NCBI GenBank assembly: GCA_903944755.1
Contig: CAJATB010000003.1
Coordinates: forward strand, 1-5,055
Direction: 5' to 3'
Length of the DNA stretch: 5,055 nt
From: an uncultured Bacteroidota bacterium
Lineage (GTDB): Bacteria > Bacteroidota > Bacteroidia > Chitinophagales > Chitinophagaceae
Shown: positions 1 to 5,055 of the stretch, piece by piece
Layout of the letters: every line of letters begins with the position of its first letter
Numbering within the stretch: position 1 is the first letter of the stretch
The notes under the pieces: generated by a model
The model's database searches: none
What the model was told of the DNA's origin: nothing
Seen by the model: the letters and a program-made list of their open reading frames with translations, nothing else
Translations under genes and position numbers: made by a program

Positions 1-34
1 TAGAATAATTCAAAGTAGTAAAATATTTAATATA

Positions 35-946
35 TTATCCTTTGGGGGAAGGATAATTGGGGTGCTCGGGATTCGTCTTGTTCACCCCAAATTTTTGTAC
101 TAGCACTACTCCTGCAATAACAAATGCAGTGCCTAATGCTTGTTGCCACAATAAAGGCTCGTTTAATATATAATTAGCTTGAAATAAGGTAGAAACCGGT
201 CCAATACTAGTAATTATAGCTAAATCGTTACTTCCTATTCTTTTCATGCCACTACTTAATAAAAAAGAAGGTATTACTGTAGCAAACAATGCCAGTCCAA
301 CAATATACCAAACAATATTAGTAGGGATTTGGTAGCTGATGGCATGCATAAAGCCAATTGAATCAATCGAACGCACTAAGTAATGACTAAAAATTCCTGC
401 GCTTGCAGCGAGCATAGCGATACTGGTATAAAGGCTTGATCCCATTAAGGGTACCAATTTTCCAGTACCAACTAAGTAAAATGCATAGGTTATTCCACAT
501 AACAAAACCATTACCGATCCAAAGACAAAATTTGAGGTGTTTGGCAAGTGTGTAAATTCACCCCAATAAGCAATTGCAATTCCAATATACGTGATGCTTA
601 TAGCTAGCCATTGCTTTTTGGTAATGGCTACTTTAAAAATCCAAAAATTGATTAATACTGCTAAGGTTGGATAAATGAACAGAATAATTCTTTCAATACC
701 TGCGGATACATAGTGCAAACCAATAAAATCAAATAAACTACTTAGGTAATAACCAAGTAAGCCTAGGGCAATTGCCCATATATAGTGCGATTTTTTTAAT
801 GGTTCTGTATTGCGTTTCTTTAAATAAAGAAGCATTATAAAATAAAATGGCAATGATAGTAGCATGCGCAACATTAATAAGGTAGTTGCGTCTATGCTAC
901 TTTCTTTAAAACAAAGTTTAATCCAAATGGCTTTAGTTGAAAACAA
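35..946 (-). CDS. EamA/DMT-superfamily membrane transporter (start uncertain)
   Basis: This is an inner-membrane permease-like protein of the drug/metabolite transporter superfamily. Its substrate cannot be read from sequence; relatives export amino acids or other metabolites. Counting from the TTG at 946 (303 aa), hydrophobic segments lie near residues 23-41, 56-74, 84-104, 112-128, 140-158, 169-188, 212-232, 240-260 and 268-286. They form two EamA halves (about 1-128 and 140-287). The second half ends in the typical NEPLLWQQALGTAFVIAGVV pattern, and the tail is short and polar (NPEHPNYPSPKG). TTG at 946 is the only ATG/GTG/TTG start in frame before the stop at 1013-1015. The open frame upstream reads RGFALAILGTLL, which is the expected first half of TM1, so the real protein is probably about 19 residues longer and begins near 1003. 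It lies directly downstream of dapD and is probably co-transcribed and translationally coupled with it. Family assignment is confident; start and substrate are not. Confidence 0.88.
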   Translation of the reverse strand: MFSTKAIWIKLCFKESSIDATTLLMLRMLLSLPFYFIMLLYLKKRNTEPLKKSHYIWAIALGLLGYYLSSLFDFIGLHYVSAGIERIILFIYPTLAVLINFWIFKVAITKKQWLAISITYIGIAIAYWGEFTHLPNTSNFVFGSVMVLLCGITYAFYLVGTGKLVPLMGSSLYTSIAMLAASAGIFSHYLVRSIDSIGFMHAISYQIPTNIVWYIVGLALFATVIPSFLLSSGMKRIGSNDLAIITSIGPVSTLFQANYILNEPLLWQQALGTAFVIAGVVLVQKFGVNKTNPEHPNYPSPKG

Positions 947-999
947 AAGTGTTCCTAAAATGGCTAATGCAAAGCCTCGGTTATATATTTTTTGCTGTC

Positions 1000-1812
1000 T
1001 TATACTGCAACATTAAAATCGCGTAAAGCATCGTTCAGGCTTGTCTTTAAGTCGGTACTTGGTTTTCTTTGTCCAATAATTAAAGCACAGCTTACTTGAT
1101 AGTCGCCTGCAGGGAAGGTTTTCCTGTAGGAGCCTGGAATAACAACACTTCTAGCTGGAACACGTCCTTTATATTCAATAGGGTTTTCTCCACTCACGTC
1201 TATTATTTTTGTACTTTTTGTGAGGACCACATTTGCGCCTAATACTACTTCTTTTTCTAAATGCACTCCTTCTACAACAATACACCTGCTTCCAATAAAA
1301 CAACCGTCTTCAATAATTACAGGACTAGCTTGTAAAGGCTCAAGTACACCACCTATTCCAACACCACCACTCAAATGCACCCCTTTCCCAATTTGAGCGC
1401 AACTACCTACGGTGGCCCAGGTGTCTACCATGGTACCTTCATCCACAAAAGCACCAATGTTTACATAGCTAGGCATTAGTACCACATTTTTTGCTAAATA
1501 GGCTCCATAGCGTGCCACAGCATGCGGCACTGCACGCACCCCTAGTTCAGCATAGCCCGATTTTAGTAACATTTTATCGTGAAATTCAAAAGGGGCTAAT
1601 TCCCAGGTTTGCATAGGTTGTATGGCAAAATATAATAAAATTGCTTGTTTTACCCACTCATTCACAATCCATTCGTCACCTTGTGGTGCTGCAACTCTTA
1701 ACCTTCCTTTATCTACTTCTTCAATTACTTCCCTAATTGCATTGCTGTAAACTTCGTCTTTTAATAAGCTTCTGTCATTCCAAACGGTTTCAATTTTACT
1801 TTTTAAGTCCAT
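1000..1812 (-). CDS. dapD: 2,3,4,5-tetrahydropyridine-2,6-dicarboxylate N-succinyltransferase (DapD)
   Basis: DapD is a cytoplasmic enzyme that transfers succinyl from succinyl-CoA to tetrahydrodipicolinate. This is the committed step of the succinylase branch to meso-diaminopimelate (peptidoglycan) and lysine. The ATG at 1812 gives 270 aa, close to the usual 270-276. A longer open frame exists to 1875, but its extra 21 residues (from a non-ATG start, reading MCAKQCFNNY...) look unlike DapD and run over the -7 promoter box, so I reject them. An alpha-helical N-terminal domain (about 1-105) is followed by a left-handed beta-helix of hexapeptide repeats (about 110-225). That domain contains the near-invariant stretch MPSYVNIGAFVDEGTMVDTW (113-132) and then SCAQIGKGVHLSGGVGIGG (137-155). 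The C-terminal part has GRVPARSVVIPGS (216-228) and the strand around ALIIGQRK. The family functions as a trimer with active sites between subunits. The other DAP-pathway genes are not in view; an EamA transporter follows directly. Confidence 0.97.
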   Translation of the reverse strand: MDLKSKIETVWNDRSLLKDEVYSNAIREVIEEVDKGRLRVAAPQGDEWIVNEWVKQAILLYFAIQPMQTWELAPFEFHDKMLLKSGYAELGVRAVPHAVARYGAYLAKNVVLMPSYVNIGAFVDEGTMVDTWATVGSCAQIGKGVHLSGGVGIGGVLEPLQASPVIIEDGCFIGSRCIVVEGVHLEKEVVLGANVVLTKSTKIIDVSGENPIEYKGRVPARSVVIPGSYRKTFPAGDYQVSCALIIGQRKPSTDLKTSLNDALRDFNVAV

Positions 1813-1826
1813 TTTATCTATTTTAA

Positions 1827-1834
1827 CAAAAATA
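1827..1834 (-). promoter_or_regulatory. Bacteroidota -7 promoter box of dapD
   Basis: On the minus strand the sequence reads TATTTTTG, a perfect match to the Bacteroidota -7 consensus TAnnTTTG. It ends 14 bp before the dapD ATG, so the transcript would have a leader of only about ten bases. I see no convincing -33 TTG element at the usual spacing; a partial TGTTTT lies 20 bp upstream. The match is direct observation, while promoter activity is inferred. Confidence 0.6.
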
Positions 1835-1905
1835 CATGCAAGTACATAATTATTAAAACATTGTTTTGCACACAAATGAACCTTCGTTTATTTAAGGGGG
1901 ATTGT

Positions 1906-1913
1906 TTAATTTG
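1906..1913 (+). promoter_or_regulatory. Possible -7 box of tsaC
   Basis: TTAATTTG matches seven of eight positions of TAnnTTTG and ends four bases before the chosen tsaC ATG. The arrangement (TTTGC, a few bases, then ATG) resembles the better box in front of cca. If it is used, the mRNA is essentially leaderless and the longer upstream tsaC starts would not be transcribed. The imperfect match and missing -33 element keep confidence low. Confidence 0.35.
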
Positions 1914-1917
1914 CAGC

Positions 1918-2490
1918 ATGTTTCTGTTTGAAGAAGATATACAATCATGCGTAAATGCACTTAAAAGGGGGGATTTAATCCTTTACCCAACCGATACGGT
2001 TTGGGGAATTGGTTGTGATGCAACTAATGAACAAGCGGTTGCTAACATTTTTACATTAAAAAAAAGAATTGACTCCAAATCAATGATTGTGTTAGTGGAT
2101 AGCGAACAATCGATTTTGAATTATGTTGTTGACAATAGTTTACCCGTATTCGATTATATAAAAGGGATTCATAAACCAACTACAGTAATATATCCGCATG
2201 CTAAAAATTTAGCAAAAAACTTATTAGCAGAAGATGGTTCTATTGGGATACGAATATGTAATGATATTTTTTGTAAAAAACTACTTCAAGTATTTGGTAA
2301 ACCCATTGTTAGTACTTCTGCAAATATTTCGGGGTATCCCACCCCCTTATGTTTCCATGATATTTCATTGGATATTATTGAGGGCGTTAATTATGTAGTG
2401 AAGTATAACCAAGACGAAATCGAATTAAAACAACCTTCTTCTGTTATTAAGTGGGATAAAGAAGGCAATTTAATAATAATCCGACCTTAA
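1918..2490 (+). CDS. tsaC: L-threonylcarbamoyladenylate synthase (Sua5/YciO/YrdC family)
   Basis: This cytoplasmic enzyme makes threonylcarbamoyl-AMP from threonine, bicarbonate and ATP. That is the first step of the universal t6A37 modification in tRNAs that read ANN codons; TsaB/D/E complete it elsewhere. The 190 aa consist only of a YrdC domain, so this is the short TsaC type without the extra C-terminal Sua5 domain. Visible motifs are LILYPTDTVWGIGCDATNE (20-38), the nucleotide-binding KxR (K48, R50), SKSMIVLV (53-60), EDGSIGIRI (105-113) and the SxN motif in STSANISG (132-139; S134, N136). I chose the ATG at 1918 because family similarity begins there (MFLFEEDIQ). Starts at 1876 (ATG) and 1861 (TTG) would add 14 or 19 residues without family resemblance. 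It is divergent from dapD, with a GT9 gene 16 bp downstream, probably in the same transcript. Confidence 0.94.
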   Translation: MFLFEEDIQSCVNALKRGDLILYPTDTVWGIGCDATNEQAVANIFTLKKRIDSKSMIVLVDSEQSILNYVVDNSLPVFDYIKGIHKPTTVIYPHAKNLAKNLLAEDGSIGIRICNDIFCKKLLQVFGKPIVSTSANISGYPTPLCFHDISLDIIEGVNYVVKYNQDEIELKQPSSVIKWDKEGNLIIIRP

Positions 2491-2506
2491 AATATATAAA
2501 GCTAAG

Positions 2507-3526
2507 ATGCAAAAATTGTTGGTTATTCAAACTGCTTTTATTGGGGATGTAGTGTTAAGTACAGCTTTGATTGAATCATTGCACCAACAATACCCAAATG
2601 CGGTAATTGATTTGCTTGTGAGAAAAGGAAATGAGTCCTTGTTTGTTGGCCATCCTTTTTTAAATAATGTAATCGCTTGGGACAAACAAAAAAACAAATA
2701 CTCCAATTGGCTAAAAATATTAATCCAAATAAGAAAGGCGAAATACGCTGTAATAGTGAACGTGCAACGTTATGCAGCAACTGGCATTTGGACAGCATTT
2801 TCAAATGCAAAGGTTAAAATCGGGTTTGATAAAAATCCATTTTCTTTTTTGTTTACACACAGGATTAAACATGTTGAAGCACTTAATGGGCTGCATGAGA
2901 TTAATAAAAACCATGCATTGCTTTCGCCACTAGGAACAGTTGCACTATGTAAACCTAAATTGTATCCCACAAAAATTGATTTCGAGAAAGTACAACCATT
3001 GCAGTTAAAGCCGTACCTATGTATTGCGCCTGCTTCTGTTTGGTTTACAAAACAATTTCCTAAGCAAAAGTGGATTGATTTTATTAATGAAATTCCTTTT
3101 GAGGGAATTATTTATATTATTGGCGGACCTGGAGACAAGGCACTTGGGCAATCCATAATTGAAGGGGTGAGCATACAAAATCAACCCCAAAAGCAGCTTA
3201 TAAATTTAGCCGGCCAATTGCCTTTTTTAGCATCCGCTGCTTTGCAAAAAAGTGCACTATTAAACTACGTGAATGATTCTGCACCCATGCATTTTGCATC
3301 GGCCATGAATGCGCCAGTAGTTGCCATTTATTGCTCTACTATACCTGATTTTGGATATGGCCCATTATCAGACCAGTCCTTTATAGTGCAAACTAAAGCT
3401 GAATTAAGTTGTCGTCCTTGTGGGGTGCATGGCAAAAAAGCTTGCCCCTTAGGCCATTTTAATTGTGCCATGTCCATTGAGATGAAACAATTAGTTGCTC
3501 CACTACTAGAAATGGCTCAACATTAG
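2507..3526 (+). CDS. Glycosyltransferase family 9 (heptosyltransferase-like)
   Basis: This is probably a cytoplasmic, membrane-associated enzyme that transfers a sugar (ADP-heptose in characterised WaaC/WaaF relatives) onto a lipopolysaccharide core or similar envelope glycan. The actual donor and acceptor here are unknown. At 339 aa it is full length with two Rossmann-like halves. The N-terminal motif VIQTAFIGDVVLST (6-19) contains D14, at the position of the WaaC catalytic base. The C-terminal half has IAPASVWFTKQFPKQKW (173-189, K182 likely donor-phosphate binding), IIGGPGD (204-210), LAGQLPF (234-240) and NDSAPMHFASAMNAPVVAIY (256-275), the GT9 signature with DSA instead of the common DSG. 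A Cys-rich segment near the C-terminus (C302, C305, C313, C320) is typical of one GT9 subgroup. The start is the ATG 16 bp after the tsaC stop; the junction is A-rich without a clear Shine-Dalgarno. Family confident, substrate inferred. Confidence 0.93.
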   Translation: MQKLLVIQTAFIGDVVLSTALIESLHQQYPNAVIDLLVRKGNESLFVGHPFLNNVIAWDKQKNKYSNWLKILIQIRKAKYAVIVNVQRYAATGIWTAFSNAKVKIGFDKNPFSFLFTHRIKHVEALNGLHEINKNHALLSPLGTVALCKPKLYPTKIDFEKVQPLQLKPYLCIAPASVWFTKQFPKQKWIDFINEIPFEGIIYIIGGPGDKALGQSIIEGVSIQNQPQKQLINLAGQLPFLASAALQKSALLNYVNDSAPMHFASAMNAPVVAIYCSTIPDFGYGPLSDQSFIVQTKAELSCRPCGVHGKKACPLGHFNCAMSIEMKQLVAPLLEMAQH

Positions 3527-3534
3527 TACTTTTG
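3527..3534 (+). promoter_or_regulatory. -7 promoter box of cca
   Basis: TACTTTTG matches the Bacteroidota -7 consensus TAnnTTTG exactly. It occupies the 13-bp gap between the GT9 TAG stop (3524-3526) and the cca ATG (3540), leaving five bases before the start codon. A transcript from it would have almost no leader. The nearest upstream TTG (3495-3497) is 29 bp away, farther than usual for a -33 element, so activity is inferred from the -7 box alone. Confidence 0.55.
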
Positions 3535-3539
3535 CGCCT

Positions 3540-4961
3540 ATGCAGATACATTTCACCAAACGCGAAGGGGAGCTCATGAAAGCAGTTGCCAATGCAGCTG
3601 CCGAATTAGGGGTGCCTGCATTCGCCGTGGGTGGATTTGTGAGAGATAAAATTTTAGACCGGCCCACCAAAGACATTGATATTGTTTGTTTAGGGGATGG
3701 CATGCAATTGGCTCAAGCTTTTGCCAAGTTGTTTCAACCAATACCACCAGTGTCCTTATTTAAAACTTTTGGAACGGCACAAGTTAAATTTTCTGACATT
3801 GAAATTGAATTTGTAGGCGCTCGAAAAGAAAGTTATGCGCGCGATAGCAGGAAGCCACAAGTAAGTCCTGGAAGTATTGAAGACGATCAGAACAGGCGTG
3901 ACTTTACAGTAAACGCATTAGCGGTTGAATTAAGTAATAATGTTTTTGGAACCATTGTTGATCCATTTGGAGGCTTACAAGATATCACAGATAAAATGCT
4001 GCGTACGCCATTAGCCCCCGAGCAAACTTTTGATGACGACCCATTGCGTATGATGCGTGCAATTCGTTTTGCAACTCAATTAAATTTCACTATTACACCA
4101 GCAACATTCACTGCTATTCAAAAAATGGCAGACAGAATTAATATTGTATCGCAGGAACGCATCACAGACGAATTGCAAAAAATAATGATGACTGCAGTAC
4201 CTTCAAAAGGTTGGTATTTACTAAAGGAGGCGGGTTTGTTGAAACATATTTTCCCATTGTTATTACAATTAGAAGGTGCTGAAACTTTGGATGGCATTGG
4301 ACACAAGGATAATTTTTCCCATACATTACAAGTGTTAGATAATGTAGCGGTTACCTCGAATGATATTTGGTTAAGATGGGCTGCTTTATTACATGATATT
4401 GCAAAACCTAAAACAAAAAGGTTTGAAACAGGACTTGGTTGGACATTTCACGGACATGAAGTAGTAGGCGCTAGAATGGTGCCTAAAATTTTCACCCAGT
4501 TGAAATTGCCATTGAATGAACATATGAAAATGGTGCAAAAATTAGTTGCACTTCATTTAAGACCTATTTCTTTAACCAAAGAATCTGTTACAGACAGTGC
4601 AGTTAGGCGTTTGTTATTTGACGCCGGCGATGATATAGAATCCCTGATGTTATTATGTGCTGCAGACATTACAAGTAAAAACCAAACCAAAGTAAAACGG
4701 TATTTACAAGGCTTTGAATTTGTAAAAATACGTTTGCAAGAAGTAGAAGAAAAGGACAGTATTCGTAATTGGCAACCACCAATAACAGGGGAGATGATCA
4801 TGGAAATATTCAATATTACCCCTTCAAAACAAGTGGGTGTAATAAAAGATGCTATAAGAGAAGCTATTTTGGATGGCGTTATTCCAAATGACTACAAGGC
4901 AGCTTATGATTTTATGTTACAAGAAGCTGCTAAACAAGGCTTATTTCCTATAATAAAATAG
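3540..4961 (+). CDS. cca: CCA tRNA nucleotidyltransferase with HD domain
   Basis: This cytoplasmic enzyme builds or repairs the 3'-terminal CCA of tRNAs from CTP and ATP without a nucleic-acid template. The 473 aa show the class II order: GGFVRD (31-36), the metal-binding DIDI (D45, D47), RRDFTVNALA (119-128), the flexible-loop region DPFGGLQDITDKMLRT (141-156), the nucleotide-templating DDPLR (166-170) followed by RAIRFA (173-178), and ERITDEL (206-212) of the neck domain. A C-terminal HD phosphohydrolase-type domain follows, with H261, HD at 285-286, FHGHE (303-307) and H339. E. coli Cca also has an HD domain, with phosphatase and 2',3'-cyclic phosphodiesterase activity. The full CCA motif set, the single copy in view and normal length argue for CCA-adding rather than A-adding or poly(A) polymerase, though sequence alone does not fully decide. 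It follows GT9 by 13 bp and has its own -7 box. The ATG at 3540 suits the family N-terminus. Confidence 0.95.
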   Translation: MQIHFTKREGELMKAVANAAAELGVPAFAVGGFVRDKILDRPTKDIDIVCLGDGMQLAQAFAKLFQPIPPVSLFKTFGTAQVKFSDIEIEFVGARKESYARDSRKPQVSPGSIEDDQNRRDFTVNALAVELSNNVFGTIVDPFGGLQDITDKMLRTPLAPEQTFDDDPLRMMRAIRFATQLNFTITPATFTAIQKMADRINIVSQERITDELQKIMMTAVPSKGWYLLKEAGLLKHIFPLLLQLEGAETLDGIGHKDNFSHTLQVLDNVAVTSNDIWLRWAALLHDIAKPKTKRFETGLGWTFHGHEVVGARMVPKIFTQLKLPLNEHMKMVQKLVALHLRPISLTKESVTDSAVRRLLFDAGDDIESLMLLCAADITSKNQTKVKRYLQGFEFVKIRLQEVEEKDSIRNWQPPITGEMIMEIFNITPSKQVGVIKDAIREAILDGVIPNDYKAAYDFMLQEAAKQGLFPIIK

Positions 4962-4969
4962 TAATTTAG
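4962..4969 (+). promoter_or_regulatory. Possible -7 box of the pRiA4b-like gene
   Basis: TAATTTAG starts immediately after the cca stop codon and matches TAnnTTTG at seven of eight positions. It ends 17 bp before the next ATG (4987), a plausible short leader. No hairpin terminator is visible in the 25-bp gap, so read-through from cca is equally possible. One mismatch and the A/T-rich setting make this weak. Confidence 0.25.
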
Positions 4970-4986
4970 CGTTTCAAAATACCAAA

Positions 4987-5055
4987 ATGGCCGTATTAAA
5001 ATTTAGAGTTTATTGGGAAGAGGATGATGCGATATACCGTGATGTTTTGGTGAAA
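4987..5055 (+). CDS. Plasmid pRiA4b ORF-3-like protein, N-terminal fragment
   Basis: Only the first 23 codons are in view; the reading frame is open to the window edge. The peptide MAVLKFRVYWEEDDAIYRDV followed by LVK resembles the N-terminal strand-turn-strand of the pRiA4b ORF-3 / IS1096 passenger-type family (PF07929), where a Y/F-x-V strand is followed by an acidic turn and an 'xxR-x-xxV' strand. The family is mostly uncharacterised; despite its names it is common on chromosomes and does not by itself indicate a plasmid or transposon. The gene lies 25 bp after cca on the same strand, so co-transcription is likely. That it is a real gene is fairly secure from spacing and codon use; the family call rests on a short peptide. 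Confidence 0.7.
   Translation, partial: MAVLKFRVYWEEDDAIYRDVLVK

Larger units (their letters stand above)
1813..1917. promoter_or_regulatory. Divergent dapD / tsaC intergenic promoter region
   Basis: This A/T-rich stretch of 105 bp separates the minus-strand dapD start from the plus-strand tsaC start and must carry promoters for both directions. It holds the dapD -7 box at 1827-1834 and a weaker tsaC box at 1906-1913. A small dyad lies between them (AAAAC at 1855-1859, GTTTT at 1863-1867). No gene, RNA or clear operator is visible. Confidence 0.6.

Noticed and set aside
21..37. Palindrome TAATATATTA at the end of the EamA gene as a terminator
   Set aside because: It is entirely A/T, gives no stable hairpin, and has no following T tract with a GC stem.
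1855..1867. Short dyad AAAAC-ATT-GTTTT and nearby palindrome ATAATTAT (1846-1853) between dapD and tsaC as an operator
   Set aside because: Arms of 4-5 bases in A/T-rich DNA are expected by chance; no second copy supports a binding site.
1813..1875. Longer dapD open frame starting at 1875
   Set aside because: The extra 21 residues do not resemble DapD, the start would be non-ATG, and the segment overlaps the dapD -7 box; ATG at 1812 gives the normal family length.
1861..1917. Longer tsaC open frame from 1861 (TTG) or 1876 (ATG)
   Set aside because: The added residues (such as MNLRLFKGDC) lack YrdC-family similarity, while ATG at 1918 gives a standard short TsaC.
2538..2970. Minus-strand open frames inside the GT9 gene (2538-2810 and 2770-2970)
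   Set aside because: They are antisense to a well-supported GT9 gene and show no recognisable domain or plausible expression context.
3506..4813. Minus-strand open frames opposite cca (3506-3703, 4118-4306, 4553-4813)
   Set aside because: They are shadows of the cca coding sequence, short, and without family resemblance.
4987..5055. A mobile element at the right edge, suggested by the plasmid/IS names of the protein family
   Set aside because: The names are historical; no terminal inverted repeats, transposase or target duplication are visible, and the context is chromosomal housekeeping.

Overview
The window carries five complete genes and the first codons of a sixth, packed with almost no spare DNA. 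It looks like a member of the Bacteroidota. The reasons are low G+C, A/T-rich gene junctions without clear Shine-Dalgarno sequences, promoter -7 boxes of the TAnnTTTG type (perfect matches upstream of dapD and cca), and Bacteroidota-flavoured protein sequences (the GT9 motif with DSAPMHFASA and FGYGPL, and the short TsaC). An order such as Chitinophagales is plausible, but I cannot prove it from this window.

Layout: two minus-strand genes fill the left part. dapD (1812 down to 1000) encodes the succinyltransferase of the diaminopimelate/lysine pathway. It runs directly into an EamA/DMT-family membrane transporter (ending at 35). A 105-bp divergent intergenic region (1813-1917) separates these from a plus-strand series: tsaC (1918-2490, threonylcarbamoyl-AMP synthase for tRNA t6A), a GT9 heptosyltransferase-like glycosyltransferase (2507-3526), cca (3540-4961, tRNA 3'-CCA nucleotidyltransferase with an HD domain), and the first 23 codons of a pRiA4b ORF-3-like protein (4987 onward, cut by the window edge). 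Gaps in the plus-strand series are 16, 13 and 25 bp, so it can be co-transcribed. A strong -7 box squeezed between the GT9 stop and the cca ATG suggests cca also has its own near-leaderless promoter.

Functionally this is mostly housekeeping: cell-wall/lysine precursor synthesis, two tRNA maturation enzymes (t6A37 and the CCA end), and one envelope glycosyltransferase. I see no mobile element, CRISPR array, RNA gene or novel defence-type system. The most unusual point is the start of the EamA gene. Clear coding similarity continues upstream of its only conventional start codon (TTG at 946) up to the dapD stop, where an ATAA sits in the place of the usual ATGA stop/start overlap.
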